A stretch of 45,640 bases of DNA from an uncultured Muribaculaceae bacterium (GCA_947178505.1 CAMWYR010000016.1:1-45640); one strand, 5' to 3'. Counted from the stretch's first letter, positions 33,197 to 42,927 are shown. Numbers and translations are program-made. Notes: generated by a model not told the origin, from the letters alone.

Positions 33197-33318
33197 TAAT
33201 ATTAACGCATTTTAACATTTATGTATCAAATTCAGGAATGTGGGGGCCAAAAGCGGGGCGTGGGTAGTTATCGCGAAATGAATTTGGTAACTATTCACCT
33301 ACAGCAATGACACGCTAA

Positions 33319-33350
33319 TTTGGCAATTTACTTAAAAATCGTTAATTTTG
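33319..33350 (+). promoter_or_regulatory. Candidate promoter of SulP transporter gene
   Basis: TTTG at 33319-33322, a 20-nt spacer and TAATTTTG at 33343-33350 match the Bacteroidetes consensus. They lie 65 nt before the ATG at 33416. Confidence 0.7.
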
Positions 33351-33415
33351 CGGTGAATAAGGAAAACGGCTCCGGCATCATGGATAGATAGGGGCTGAAG
33401 GTAAAAAAGTGTATT

Positions 33416-35131
33416 ATGTCAATTTTAGGTAAGCCTGACTTTCACCCGGCATTTCTGTCGGCTGTGAAGAGTTATTCATTCGCGAAATTTAAAAGTGACC
33501 TGACGGCGGGGATCGTAGTTGGAATCATAGCGATTCCGCTCGCAATCGCCTTTGCAATCGCGAGCGGCGTGACGCCGGCGGTCGGCCTCGTCACTGCCAT
33601 TATCGGCGGTTTTCTGGTAGCGGCCTGCGGTGGCAATTCAGTACAGATCGGTGGCCCGACGGGTGCGTTCATCGTGATCATCTACAACATCATTGCAGTC
33701 TACGGACTCTCCGGACTGGCTATGGCGACGTTCATGGCCGGGTGCATCCTTGTGTTGCTCGGTCTATTTAAGCTCGGCACGGTGATCAAGTTTATCCCTT
33801 ATCCGATTGTTGTGGGATTCACGGCGGGTATCGCGGTGACGATCTTCTCCACGCAGATGCCCGACTTTTTCGGCCTGACCCTTACGGAGGCTGTGCCCGG
33901 CGACTTCATCGGAAAATGGGGCGTATATCTGCGAAGTTTCCACACAATCAACTGGGCCACGGCGTGCGTGGGCCTTATTTCATTGCTCGTGATCATCTTC
34001 ACGCCTAAGCTCTCGAAGCGTATCCCCGGCGCGCTGACCGCCATAGTGGTGGTGACCATCATCGCCTGGGCCGCCCGCACTTTCTGGGGTCTTGAAGGAG
34101 TGCAGACAATCGGCGACCGTTTCGGTCAGATCGATACTTTATTTCCTGCGCCACGTATGATCAGCTTCGATATGGCCTCAATCAATCTTCTCCTTCCCTC
34201 GGCGTTCACGATCGCCATGCTCGGTGCTATCGAATCACTTCTTTCAGCAACCGTGGCCGACGGCGTGACGGGAGGACGCACCAACTCTAATACGGAACTT
34301 ATCGGTCAGGGCATTGCCAACATAGCCGTTCCTCTCTTCGGCGGCATTCCCGTCACCGGAGCAATCGCCCGCACGATGGCCAACATCACTAACGGCGGCC
34401 GCACGCCGGTAGCCGGTATAGTGCATTCGATCGTACTGCTTCTTATCTTCCTCTTCGCAATGCCTCTGATCAACCATGTGCCGATGGCATGTCTGGCCGC
34501 TGTGCTCATCATGGTAAGCTATAATATGAGTGGCTGGCGCACGATCAAGGGACTTGTAAATAACCCGATGGGAGATGTGTGGGTGCTGGTCATCACGTTC
34601 CTTCTCACCGTAATCTTCGACCTTACGATTGCCATTGAGATCGGTATGCTGCTGGCGGTGGTGGTATTCCTCCGCCGCGTATCGGAAAATACTACCATCC
34701 GCGTCTACGGCGATCAGCTCGACGCCGCCGACTCGGATATGACTCAGCATGAGGTGCTTAACCTTGCTCCGGGCGTTTCGGTATATGAGATTGACGGCCC
34801 CTTCTTCTTTGGCGCTGCAACGAAATTTGATGAGATGATGCGCGCCACTATGGGCGAGAAGCCGAAAGTGCGTATCATCCGTATGCGTCGCGTGCCCTTC
34901 ATCGACTCGACGGGTCTGCACAATCTCCAGATTCTTATAGAGTCGTCGCATGAGGAGGGAATCCTTGTGGTGCTTTCGGGAGTGCGTGAGAATGTGCGCG
35001 AGGCGCTACATAAATCGCATATTGATTCGCTCATCGACCGCGACCATATCTGCGATCATATCTCTAAGGCAGTGAAGGTTGCCAACGAACTGGCCGAAAG
35101 AGAACTCGAGGCTGTGGGCCCGGTGGCCTGA
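33416..35131 (+). CDS. SulP/SLC26-family anion transporter with STAS domain
   Basis: A 571-residue inner-membrane transporter. The membrane domain (about residues 20-420) begins with the family signature FKSDLTAGIVVGIIAIPLA, then GGNSVQIGGPTGAFIVI, and later GGIPVTGAIARTMANI. The C-terminal STAS domain (about 440-560) includes VYEIDGPFFFGAATKF and RMRRVPFIDSTGLHNL. SulP proteins move sulfate, bicarbonate or other anions with sodium or protons; the substrate is not predictable here. It is monocistronic, with its own promoter. Confidence 0.92.
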   Translation: MSILGKPDFHPAFLSAVKSYSFAKFKSDLTAGIVVGIIAIPLAIAFAIASGVTPAVGLVTAIIGGFLVAACGGNSVQIGGPTGAFIVIIYNIIAVYGLSGLAMATFMAGCILVLLGLFKLGTVIKFIPYPIVVGFTAGIAVTIFSTQMPDFFGLTLTEAVPGDFIGKWGVYLRSFHTINWATACVGLISLLVIIFTPKLSKRIPGALTAIVVVTIIAWAARTFWGLEGVQTIGDRFGQIDTLFPAPRMISFDMASINLLLPSAFTIAMLGAIESLLSATVADGVTGGRTNSNTELIGQGIANIAVPLFGGIPVTGAIARTMANITNGGRTPVAGIVHSIVLLLIFLFAMPLINHVPMACLAAVLIMVSYNMSGWRTIKGLVNNPMGDVWVLVITFLLTVIFDLTIAIEIGMLLAVVVFLRRVSENTTIRVYGDQLDAADSDMTQHEVLNLAPGVSVYEIDGPFFFGAATKFDEMMRATMGEKPKVRIIRMRRVPFIDSTGLHNLQILIESSHEEGILVVLSGVRENVREALHKSHIDSLIDRDHICDHISKAVKVANELAERELEAVGPVA

Positions 35132-35202
35132 TAGCGGTTGCGGCAGGATGATTTAAACGAAATCAGCTGTCAGACGTTTTAATTATAGTAACAGACAATT
35201 AT

Positions 35203-35235
35203 CTCCGGTGTGCCGGTCGTTTCGGCGTGCCGGAG
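35203..35235 (+). other. GC-rich hairpin before the SGNH hydrolase gene
   Basis: CTCCGG at 35203-35208 pairs with CCGGAG at 35230-35235, with an inner TGCCG/CGGCG stem. There is no T-run after it. It lies between SulP and the SGNH gene, in the leader of the latter, and supports the start at 35251 over an ATG-initiated frame at 35227 that would lie inside the hairpin. Confidence 0.5.
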
Positions 35236-35250
35236 TCTTATAAAGTAGAT

Positions 35251-35916
35251 ATGAAGACAAAGATAGTAGCGATATTGACGCTGCTGCTTGCGTTCGGATG
35301 CATTGGCGTGCGGGCTCAGGAGCAGGAGCGTCCGGTAGCAGACAAGGTGCTCTTTATCGGTGATTCGATGACCGGCTGGCTGGCGGAGCGCATGGGTGCC
35401 TATGGCAATACCAATGGCTTTGAGGTGGCCACGGTCGTGTGGGATGGTTCGACGATCAAAAAATGGGGAGAATCACCGGGGTTGCATTCCGTGATTAGGG
35501 AGCAGAAGCCGGATGTGATCTTTATCTCATTGGGAATGAATGAGCTTTTTGAGGCGAATCCCTCGCGTTTCCAGGCCAGTGTTGACGCCATAAAGGGTGC
35601 GGCCGGGGATATTCCGGTAGTATGGGTCGGTCCTCCCTCCTGGCCGGGTCACAACAAGGGCCAGACGCTCAACAACTGGCTTGCCTCGCAGATGGGGAGC
35701 GGACATTATTTCAACAGTTTCGATCTGAAGTTGCCGCGTCAGAGTCAGTCTAACCCTCATCCGAGCCGCGAGGGAATGATCACGTGGATGGATCGCATCA
35801 TGCAGTGGCTTGAGACTGACGGTGCCGTTGCGCTCCCCGGTTATCAGAAGCCTGCCGGCGAGCAGATGTCGCGCGGCAAGACATTTATCTACAAGCGTAT
35901 GAAGGAATCTTTCTGA
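35251..35916 (+). CDS. Secreted SGNH/GDSL-like hydrolase
   Basis: About 221 residues with a signal peptide (MKTKIVAILTLLLAFGCIGVRAQ). The SGNH motifs are visible: block I KVLFIGDSMTGW with the nucleophile Ser, block III FISLGMNE with the oxyanion Asn, and block V NPHPSREG with the catalytic His; the usual Asp two or three places before the His is not obvious, Asn being there instead. Such enzymes act as esterases or acetyltransferases, often on carbohydrates or cell wall. The frame is open 8 codons upstream, but the signal peptide fixes the start. It is convergent with the beta-barrel gene. Confidence 0.78.
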   Translation: MKTKIVAILTLLLAFGCIGVRAQEQERPVADKVLFIGDSMTGWLAERMGAYGNTNGFEVATVVWDGSTIKKWGESPGLHSVIREQKPDVIFISLGMNELFEANPSRFQASVDAIKGAAGDIPVVWVGPPSWPGHNKGQTLNNWLASQMGSGHYFNSFDLKLPRQSQSNPHPSREGMITWMDRIMQWLETDGAVALPGYQKPAGEQMSRGKTFIYKRMKESF

Positions 35917-35967
35917 CTTCTTCACAAACCGCACACATGTGTTCTGGAGATATTTTAGATGGGAGGT

Positions 35968-36681
35968 TCAGAAGATATAGCCGACTGTGAATACCCATCC
36001 TTTAGTAACACCGCCGTAGTTCTTCGTGTATGAGCCTAACTTGCGCGTCTTCCAGGCGTCGATGCATCCGGCCATGTAGTGTACGCCGGCGTAGTAGTGG
36101 CGGAGGATTTCAAGACCTGTCCCCATCTTTATACCGAAGTCGACGGCTGAAGCCTTCTGGGAGAAAAGAGGTTTGTCGGCATTGCCGTTGACGACAAACC
36201 TCTTGTTTTTCATACGCGAACCAAGCACGAAAGCAACGTACGGACCTGCATCAACATTCCAGCGGAGATCGTCGGTGATATTGAAATGGAATGAGGCCAC
36301 CACGGGAATTGTGAAGTTATAGCTTGAACGCTTGCCGGCCTGCGCTATTTCAGATATGTTGATAAGCGAGCCTTCTTCGATTTCAGTACCGATCACGGTG
36401 TAGGCGCCGCTTCGGGATTCAAAGAAGAATCCGGGCTGGATACTGAGATAATCGCGGATATTGAGATCGAGGGTTACGCCCAGGTCGAAACCGGTGCCCC
36501 AACTTTCATGATGATATGCTCCCGGCACGGCCGAATTACTCATCGTGCGGTTGGATGTATTCACGCCTATACGTGCGCCGAAAGTGAAGAGATCGCTGCA
36601 TTCGTCAGTGGAGAAGAAGTCGGAGGCATTTGCCCCGATTGCGGAGAGCAGACAGGCTGCACCGAGGATGATTCGTTTCAT
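35968..36681 (-). CDS. Outer membrane beta-barrel protein
   Basis: About 237 residues with a signal peptide (MKRIILGAACLLSAIGANA) that decides the start; an upstream extension to 36726 has no support. The mature part alternates aromatic and small residues and ends in a strand with a terminal aromatic (GWVFTVGYIF), typical of small 8-stranded barrels annotated as PorT-like or OMP_b-brl in Bacteroidetes. Stretches such as LGVTLDLNIRDYLSIQPGFFFESR and WNVDAGPYVAFVLGSR fit barrel strands. No specific function is known. It has its own candidate promoter. Confidence 0.8.
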   Translation of the reverse strand: MKRIILGAACLLSAIGANASDFFSTDECSDLFTFGARIGVNTSNRTMSNSAVPGAYHHESWGTGFDLGVTLDLNIRDYLSIQPGFFFESRSGAYTVIGTEIEEGSLINISEIAQAGKRSSYNFTIPVVASFHFNITDDLRWNVDAGPYVAFVLGSRMKNKRFVVNGNADKPLFSQKASAVDFGIKMGTGLEILRHYYAGVHYMAGCIDAWKTRKLGSYTKNYGGVTKGWVFTVGYIF

Positions 36682-36779
36682 ATTAATAAGTGGTGTTAGG
36701 GTAATGTGAATGCTGATGCGCATCATGGCACTAACTGCGCCTGAAATGCGCTGCGGGATGCATGGTGCGGTTGCATCTG

Positions 36780-36810
36780 TAAAATTACACTTTTTTATTC
36801 ATTCCTACAA
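36780..36810 (-). promoter_or_regulatory. Candidate promoter of the beta-barrel gene
   Basis: On the minus strand TTG (36810-36808), 20 nt and TAATTTTA (36787-36780): one mismatch from the -7 consensus. The leader to 36681 is about 90 nt. Confidence 0.55.
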
Positions 36811-36871
36811 AGCAAACCTGACGGCAATTAAAAATATCGGCACTTTCGTTCCGCACGTGAGGAATAATTAC

Positions 36872-36879
36872 TAAATTTG
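36872..36879 (+). promoter_or_regulatory. Possible -7 element of yitT-like gene
   Basis: TAAATTTG is a full -7 match, 28 nt before the ATG at 36908. No TTG lies at the usual distance, so it is only a tentative call. Confidence 0.4.
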
Positions 36880-36907
36880 CAGTCGCAAATAACAGTAACA
36901 TCTCGCT

Positions 36908-37969
36908 ATGTCGATTAATTTCTCAAAATACAACAGTCTGCTGGTGAACGCGCGAGACTACATGTTCATCATTTTCGGGCTTGCGCTCTATGCGTTGGGC
37001 TTCACGGCCTGCATTCTTCCTCATGAGGTGGTGATCGGTGGTATGGCCGGTGTGTCGACCCTGATTTTCTTCGGTACGAACGGTCTCATCCCTGTGGCCG
37101 TATCATCGTACGCGCTCAACCTCATCCTGCTCGCCATCGCATATAAGATCGTAGGGCGTCAGTTCGTGTTGCGCACGATTTTCGGCGTGACGATCGTAGC
37201 GCTCGCCATCGGTGTGTGCGAAGGCTTCTTCATGGGACTTGGACATCCGCTCATTCCTGACCGCACGGTCTCGCTTGTGCTCGGCGCGATCCTCTGCGGC
37301 GTAGGAATCGGCACGTGTTTCATCCATAACGGTTCGTCGGGTGGCACGGATATCGTGGCTGCCTGCGTCTCGAAAGTGAGCAACGCAAGCATCGGCCGAA
37401 TCATGATTTATACCGATATGCTCATCGTGAGTTGTTCGATCTTCCTGCCCTTCACGGGCACGGTCGAAGAGCGTCTTGAAGCCCGCATCCCGACCATAGT
37501 TTATGGTATCATGGTCACGTTCATCGTCTCATTCATCACCGACCAGATCATCAACACCAACCGTCAGGCCACGCAGTTCTTCATTTTTTCTCCCAAGTGG
37601 GTGGAGATTGCCGACCGCATCCTGTCGGAGGCTCATCGCGGGGTAACAGTGATGGATGGTCAGGGATGGTACACCCGGCGTGATATAAAGATTCTGATGG
37701 TTTACTGCCGTAAGATAGAATCTGTCACGATCTTCCGAATAGTGAAGAGTGTCGATGAGAATGCATTCGTCACTCAGGGAGCCGTCAACGGTGTCTACGG
37801 ACAGGGATTCGACAAGGTGAAGATAAAGATGAAAATTGCGAATAACGCAGCCTCTAAAGACGGCGGGGGAGTGGTGTCTGCCAAGACCGACAGCCGTATC
37901 CACACGTCAGTGCGCCGAGGCGACATCAATCATTTGGCCGGTATTCCACGTTCCAACTACGAAGAATAA
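36908..37969 (+). CDS. YitT-family membrane protein with DUF2179 domain
   Basis: A 353-residue protein of the YitT family: five or six membrane helices (about residues 15-215), with the conserved start FIIFGLALYALGFTACILPHEVVIGGMAGVS read in pieces and GSSGGTDIVAA in the loop. A cytosolic C-terminal DUF2179 domain follows (HRGVTVMDGQGWYTRRDIKIL, then VDENAFVTQGAVNGVYGQGF). The last 40 residues are a hydrophilic tail. The transport substrate is unknown. The gene ends against the next minus-strand gene, sharing a bidirectional terminator. Confidence 0.88.
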   Translation: MSINFSKYNSLLVNARDYMFIIFGLALYALGFTACILPHEVVIGGMAGVSTLIFFGTNGLIPVAVSSYALNLILLAIAYKIVGRQFVLRTIFGVTIVALAIGVCEGFFMGLGHPLIPDRTVSLVLGAILCGVGIGTCFIHNGSSGGTDIVAACVSKVSNASIGRIMIYTDMLIVSCSIFLPFTGTVEERLEARIPTIVYGIMVTFIVSFITDQIINTNRQATQFFIFSPKWVEIADRILSEAHRGVTVMDGQGWYTRRDIKILMVYCRKIESVTIFRIVKSVDENAFVTQGAVNGVYGQGFDKVKIKMKIANNAASKDGGGVVSAKTDSRIHTSVRRGDINHLAGIPRSNYEE

Positions 37970-37986
37970 ATAAGCGGTAAGTTGAT

Positions 37987-38250
37987 AAGGGATGCAGACA
38001 CAAAAACAGGCTATGTCAAAGTTGACATAGCCTATTTTTGTGATATTATCGGTAGATTACCTTCTGCCCGTTACTGATCGTGATCTCGCCCGGCTCTGGA
38101 TTCTTCACCCTGTGACCCTGAAGGTCATACATGACTTCATCCGCAGTTTGAGGACGCTCTTCGGTTTCATTGATTTCCACGCCCGAGGGAGTGAAGAAAT
38201 CCTCATAGGTGAATATGCACTCGTCGCCCTGATAACATGCGCCGAACCGA
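37987..38250. repeat. Direct repeat, left copy (264 bp)
   Basis: Matches 43776-44039 with four mismatches over 264 bp (differences around 37996, in the hairpin flank and loop, and near 38049). Weaker similarity extends about 8 bp further left. It spans the terminator and the last 68 codons of the 440-residue gene. The spacing between copies is exactly 5789 bp. Confidence 0.9.
38002..38039. terminator. Bidirectional terminator between yitT-like gene and 440-aa protein gene
   Basis: AGGCTATGTCAA (38008-38019) pairs perfectly with TTGACATAGCCT (38022-38033); five A precede and five T follow, so it can stop transcripts from both convergent genes. Confidence 0.85.
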
Positions 38251-39368
38251 AACCATGATCCGTCGGTTGGCCTCAAGAAATTCTCGATTAATGTATTCTC
38301 TCCGTCCGCGCCGATACCGTCTACCCAATATTTCCAATCTCCCCCTTTAGAAGCACCTTCGAAAATAATTCGTCTGAAGTTCCGGCCATTCACATTGATT
38401 TCATCAATCGCTTCGACTTCACTATTACTGTTCCAGATTAACGCCCTCTCTCCGACTTCAATGTTGAAATCATATTCGAGCATGAAGCGTTGCCCATACT
38501 CATCGTATGTATATACTTGATTGTTGGTCGAAACAACGGGCCCTGCACTCTCTAACGTATTCCAGTCAGAGTCACAGTATTTGTAATCTCGGCAGGTGAG
38601 GTTTCCCTCTGTCGGCCCCAGTATGGTCTCGCCTTCCACCTTATAGTAGCTGTATCTGTCCGGTTCCTCTCCCCCGGGATAGTATGTTACATATTTCCAT
38701 CTTCTGTCCTGGACCCAGTATGAATTGTCACATTCGGCTTTCGGTTCGTCGAATACCGTTTCATCAATCTCTGTTCCTTGGGCTGTGGTCATTGAGACGA
38801 AACGATATGTGTAGGACTTCCCTTGGAATTCGCCTTGCCACTCCTTCGCTCCGATCCCGAAGATATATGTAGAATGACCATCATCATCTCCACATTCTAC
38901 TCGTTTACGCAGATAGTCCCCGGCAAAGATGTAATCCACATTCGAGAGAGGGAGGGTGGAAGCGCCTATGATTACCGATGTCTGATCTCTAGTATCGAAC
39001 TGAAGGAAAGGTTGAAATTTAGCAAAAACTGAGGCGGAGAGTCTGACAACTAACCTGCCAAAACCTTCTGCGGCGGCATAATTACCGATTGTCACCCCAT
39101 TCGCTTTTATCGTAAGAGGGTAGATGTTTGCTGAGAACCCCCACTCTTTTCCGTTTTTTTCCGACATGGCATCACCGTACTCGCCTTTTCCGACCGTAAC
39201 CTCAATTTCAGTAATATCCGAAGGATCGGTTGAAGATATGCGTTCAATCCTCCATGTCTGTCCTTCTGTGAAGAAGTCGTTGGTGGGCAATGACTTTACC
39301 GCCATCGCTGGCAACGCCCATGAAAGCATGGTTACCACCATTAACGCACCAAGTTGTAAATGTTTCAT
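38046..39368 (-). CDS. Secreted protein of unknown function, T9SS-like C-terminus (copy 1)
   Basis: A 440-residue protein with a signal peptide ending AMA at about 23. I recognise no catalytic domain. It contains two copies of a module seen in many Bacteroidetes secreted proteins, marked by YIFGIGAKEW near residue 165 and WKYWVDGIGADG near 350, each after a basic strand (LRKRVEC, FRRIIFE). The last 67 residues end in EVMYDLQGHRVKNPEPGEI and a Lys/Arg-tipped strand, resembling degenerate C-terminal sorting sequences. It lies 118 nt downstream of the C25 peptidase gene and is probably co-transcribed with it. A second 440-residue copy is at 43835. The ends are nearly identical between the copies, while the middle has clearly diverged. 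Confidence 0.75.
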   Translation of the reverse strand: MKHLQLGALMVVTMLSWALPAMAVKSLPTNDFFTEGQTWRIERISSTDPSDITEIEVTVGKGEYGDAMSEKNGKEWGFSANIYPLTIKANGVTIGNYAAAEGFGRLVVRLSASVFAKFQPFLQFDTRDQTSVIIGASTLPLSNVDYIFAGDYLRKRVECGDDDGHSTYIFGIGAKEWQGEFQGKSYTYRFVSMTTAQGTEIDETVFDEPKAECDNSYWVQDRRWKYVTYYPGGEEPDRYSYYKVEGETILGPTEGNLTCRDYKYCDSDWNTLESAGPVVSTNNQVYTYDEYGQRFMLEYDFNIEVGERALIWNSNSEVEAIDEINVNGRNFRRIIFEGASKGGDWKYWVDGIGADGENTLIENFLRPTDGSWFRFGACYQGDECIFTYEDFFTPSGVEINETEERPQTADEVMYDLQGHRVKNPEPGEITISNGQKVIYR

Positions 39369-39398
39369 AAGTGCAATTGTTTAATTGTTTTTATGGAA
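39249..39398. repeat. Diverged direct repeat at 5' end of copy 1
   Basis: Similar to 45038-45187 at the same 5789-bp spacing. It covers the signal-peptide codons and about 30 bp of leader, with a central stretch of about 35 identical bases (from TACCACC). Weaker similarity continues to about 39475. Confidence 0.75.
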
Positions 39399-39486
39399 TA
39401 TATTAATTATGATTTTTAAGAACTTTTACATCCCTAAAGAAGTTCTCTTATTGACATTTTCTTTCTAATATTTAGAATAGTCTTAT

Positions 39487-41910
39487 TCAATATTTTGCAA
39501 ATTTCATTTGGTCGACTAACTTGCCATCTGTGACCAACGATATTACATAGAACCCCTTTTTAAGATTGACGTTTACGTTGTAATCACCATCGGAAGAATC
39601 AATTGCTGCGGTCACCACCATATTACCAAGATTGTCATAGATGATGACCTGAGTGTTTTGGGATTGTGTAGTTAACTGAACATAAATAACAGCATTCTCA
39701 CCATCGTTCTTAACTCCTTCTATCGTTGCCTCATCGTCGGAATTTAATGGTCGCACATTTGGAGTGAGCATTGGAGTGAATCTCATTGTCCCATCACCAA
39801 CTCTCACTCCAGGAATATATTTCCCTATGTACAAAAGAGGCGAATAACCAGGCTTAGTCACACTGATATAGACGTCAAATTCTACGTTACGGATGAGATT
39901 TTTCCCCATTGAATTTTTAATCGAATGGTAAAAGCTGTCTCCAAAATCCTTCATACTTGCTACTGTGACGTTGGCTCCTTCCGGAACATTTTCAAATGTT
40001 ACTGCCCCCTTGGCATAGGATAACGTGGGAGACTGCAGTTTCTTAGGAGTGTCAGTGTATATATGGAATTCCGGATCTCCGATAGGATTCAACGAAAACT
40101 GAAGCCATCTCTCAGCTCCATAGCCGTCACAATATCCTTTTCTTGACATTTTAGCGGCCGTAACGCATTTTGCAAAGTTGTTATAAACGATTTCCTCATT
40201 CAATAAGTTCTGGTAAAAGGCCGCCTCATACAGTAAGGATTTGCCTAATCTTGGTCCGGATGAAAGAGAGTCCTTACACCCCCAACCATATCTTGAAGAA
40301 CCAAGATAACCCAATACACCGCTTCCGGTGTTCCGTATCAATGCTTCGCTTAGACAAGGATCGGTTATGTTGTCGAAAGCATTGGTACTACACGCCATGG
40401 TGGTCACTATGGTCGAACCTGAATTAGTCAGCGTTGAAGCATTGGAAGTGTTATAACTCACGCCTCTTTCCATTGAGAGGGATGTCGGTGTACCATGGGT
40501 CATGATGTCAACAAATGAATAGCCTTTTGATAACTCAGACTGAAGGTTTTGCGCAGTGAAATCATAAGACTTTCCTTCTGAGAAATCGGTGTAGGTATCA
40601 AAAAACATGACCCGCTCCCCGTCCCAATAATCTTTTATATAATTATTGTAGAATTTATTAGCTTTGTGGTAAGCATCGCTGTGTCCTGCATAGCCTTGCC
40701 AGAGCTTTGTGCCCGACATAAGCATTATGTTTTTATTCACACCCTTATTTCCGTATTGGCAATACATTGCGAGGCGTTTGGTATAGTTTTCTATTTCTTC
40801 GCTCGTCCTCAAAGGCAGACGGCTGATGAAAAGTTCTGTGCTGAAGTCAATACCATCACCTGTCTCACCATATATGCCATTCCCGTTTCCGTCCCAGTTG
40901 AATGATCCATTAAAGCAGACATAGTAATTGTCAGCAGGTGTAAAATCTTTATAGGGATTCTTTATATCATTGGAGTTGGGAACCTCTACATAGCACTGGC
41001 GTGTCGGCACGTTATGATTATCACCCCCTAAAAGCACATATTTTAAACCATATCGCAATTTTAGATCCTGAATCTGCTTCTTTATTTTCTCCTGAATATC
41101 ATTGCCGGTATATTTGCCGTCAATTTCCTCTACAGTAACAATCTGAGTCCTGACGCCGAGCACGTTCTTGAAATTCTTAAGAGTTTCAAACGCTTCTTTT
41201 AAATTTGTAGATGTGACAATAACATAGTCGAGCGTCTCAACTGTTTGTGTTACATCTACCGGGTCCGCCAGGAGGATGTCCTCTCCAGTATTTGCCATCA
41301 AAGGTATGTTTATATTTCCTTTGAACATCTCCTTTAATTCTGGATTATACCAATCGTTTGTAACACTTTTACCAGATGTGGTATAGTTGACCGTAAGCAT
41401 AAATCCTGATGCGAGGTATAGATTTCCAGTTGCAGAATTATATTCGAAGGTGCAAAGAACCACATGGGCGATGTTTCCAAATTTAGATTCGGAAACATTG
41501 GCACAGCGTAATGAGTTTTCGGGCGAAGTAATACCTGAGTATCTCTCGGTGGGTTCGTTCGAAGAGACTGTTGTTTCAGAAGTTGGAAATGGTGTCGGAG
41601 CCATTGCAATATGTTGGTTCCTGTATAATTCCACTTTATTCACTACTTTTATCGAACAGCTTTGAAAAGTACTGTTGGCAGGCAACGGGATATTGAATCC
41701 CAAGAGTGGCAAGGCGGGTGCATTGGTACCTGTAGGATATGAGGAATTTAAATCATCATAAGACACATACAACAGGCCATCCGAAGATTTCTCGAATCCA
41801 AAGTCATTTTTGGAGAAATCCAATACGACCGTGGTACTTTCGGCCTTCAATCCGAAAGCTCCAACAATGGCTAATCCTAAAGCCATAAATTTTCTTAGTA
41901 GATGTTTCAT
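39487..41910 (-). CDS. Gingipain-like C25 cysteine peptidase with T9SS sorting domain
   Basis: An 807-residue secreted peptidase. After the signal peptide and a propeptide-like region (to about 220) comes a C25 catalytic domain (about 225-620). The catalytic His is in DIMTHGTP (H472) and the Cys in TTMACSTNAF (C507); the domain closes with LNPIGDPEFHIY. An Ig-like domain follows, and the final about 80 residues (VIIYDNLGNMV, LKKGFYVISLVTDGK) fit a type-A T9SS sorting domain, so the protein is probably exported to the cell surface. Gingipains cut after Arg or Lys; this one's specificity is unknown, and the Ser after Cys differs from the gingipain sequence I recall. It has a candidate promoter at 42075, and its downstream partner is the 440-residue protein. 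Confidence 0.85.
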   Translation of the reverse strand: MKHLLRKFMALGLAIVGAFGLKAESTTVVLDFSKNDFGFEKSSDGLLYVSYDDLNSSYPTGTNAPALPLLGFNIPLPANSTFQSCSIKVVNKVELYRNQHIAMAPTPFPTSETTVSSNEPTERYSGITSPENSLRCANVSESKFGNIAHVVLCTFEYNSATGNLYLASGFMLTVNYTTSGKSVTNDWYNPELKEMFKGNINIPLMANTGEDILLADPVDVTQTVETLDYVIVTSTNLKEAFETLKNFKNVLGVRTQIVTVEEIDGKYTGNDIQEKIKKQIQDLKLRYGLKYVLLGGDNHNVPTRQCYVEVPNSNDIKNPYKDFTPADNYYVCFNGSFNWDGNGNGIYGETGDGIDFSTELFISRLPLRTSEEIENYTKRLAMYCQYGNKGVNKNIMLMSGTKLWQGYAGHSDAYHKANKFYNNYIKDYWDGERVMFFDTYTDFSEGKSYDFTAQNLQSELSKGYSFVDIMTHGTPTSLSMERGVSYNTSNASTLTNSGSTIVTTMACSTNAFDNITDPCLSEALIRNTGSGVLGYLGSSRYGWGCKDSLSSGPRLGKSLLYEAAFYQNLLNEEIVYNNFAKCVTAAKMSRKGYCDGYGAERWLQFSLNPIGDPEFHIYTDTPKKLQSPTLSYAKGAVTFENVPEGANVTVASMKDFGDSFYHSIKNSMGKNLIRNVEFDVYISVTKPGYSPLLYIGKYIPGVRVGDGTMRFTPMLTPNVRPLNSDDEATIEGVKNDGENAVIYVQLTTQSQNTQVIIYDNLGNMVVTAAIDSSDGDYNVNVNLKKGFYVISLVTDGKLVDQMKFAKY

Positions 41911-42030
41911 TGTATATGGTTTGAATTTAGTTAGGGTGGACCATTGCTAAATTTATAATATTAAGAAAAACTTTAATATTTCAAATGTTATTGACTTTAT
42001 GATTAATATAAATATAAAGTCAGGAAATTT

Positions 42031-42110
42031 TGGGCTATTGGTTGTTATAATTATATTTAGTTCTAAATTCGCAGTAAAATTAAGAAAAAGTTTTTATCTA
42101 TGCAAATGGA
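42031..42110 (-). repeat. Shared promoter/leader block, copy upstream of C25 peptidase
   Basis: An 80-bp block about 85% identical by eye to 45426-45505. It includes the -33 and -7 elements and the start of the leader, including an identical 25-nt stretch around the spacer. Confidence 0.8.
42075..42105 (-). promoter_or_regulatory. Candidate promoter of C25 peptidase gene
   Basis: On the minus strand TTG (42105-42103), 20 nt and TAATTTTA (42082-42075). The leader is about 158 nt to the ATG at 41910. The IS remnants begin only about 30 bp upstream. Confidence 0.6.
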
Positions 42111-42135
42111 TTTATATGCAAAGAAGTTGTTTAAA

Positions 42136-42927
42136 CTAATTTGATTTGTGAAATTTTTTAAGGGAAATAACGATAAATGCGAGAAAGTTCTATCCTTTCC
42201 AACTGGATACTGTGGTTTCAAAGCGTGTGAGAACAGCTTTGAACCCATCCATCCAAGCGTTCGTGCGTTCTATTTTCCATCTATGCTTATACATCTCTTC
42301 GTCATAGAGCCATTCCTCTGTGGTTTCTCCTCCGTTCCGGGGATTTGGACACACATTGGGAATGATGCCTTAGGAGATAAGGGCACTTCTGAGTTCCTTT
42401 CCGTCAAATCCTGCGTCGAGGTCGCAGAAGAGGCCGTCGACAGCAATATCAGCAGAGCAAAGTTGACTGACTATTTCATTCACCCTGTCCTCTATCTCGA
42501 AGAGGTCGGCATGACTGCCAGCCTGAGGCTCAGCCATGGCAAGAGGTATCCCCTGATTATCCGAGAGGAAAAGTGCATTGGTCGTACATCGCTTCTTCCT
42601 TCCCTGATATTCAGTCTTTTCTCCTCCACGGTATGCCGGTGTATGGGAACCGTCAATATGGGAGATGGAAAGATCAAGCTTACTTTTATTCTTATTGAGG
42701 ATTCCGGAATAGATCCTCCGCCATTCCTCCTTAACAGACCATTTACGGTAATGATGGAAGACTGTGTTCCAACTCGGAAGTTCCCCGCTGAAAAGATGGC
42801 CTATCGGCAACAGACGCCACTGGCATCCGCTCTTGAGCTCGTAGAGGATTGCATTTACAATCTCAACAAGATCGAATTTGGAAGTGAAACCTCTTTTTGC
42901 TATCGAAAGATACGAAAAATCTGTGAC
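42136..42927 (-). pseudogene. Broken IS5-type transposase
   Basis: One minus-strand reading frame runs from 42927 to the TAG at 42136 and is interrupted by in-frame TAA at 42370-42372 and TAG at 42190-42192. It reads like an IS5-family transposase: YLSIAKRGFTSKFDLVEIV and LKSGCQWRLLP at the start, the DDE-domain stretch SISHIDGSHTPAYRGG followed by EYQGRKKRCTTNALFLSDNQ, AEPQAGSHADLFEI, and WKIERTNAWMDGFKAVLTRFE late. No ATG is found upstream before a stop. Two nonsense changes and a missing start show it is dead. The plus-strand frame over this region is a shadow. Confidence 0.85.

Noticed and set aside
34244-34951. 235-aa minus-strand open frame
   Set aside because: Fully inside the SulP gene, histidine-rich shadow with no promoter or conserved motif.
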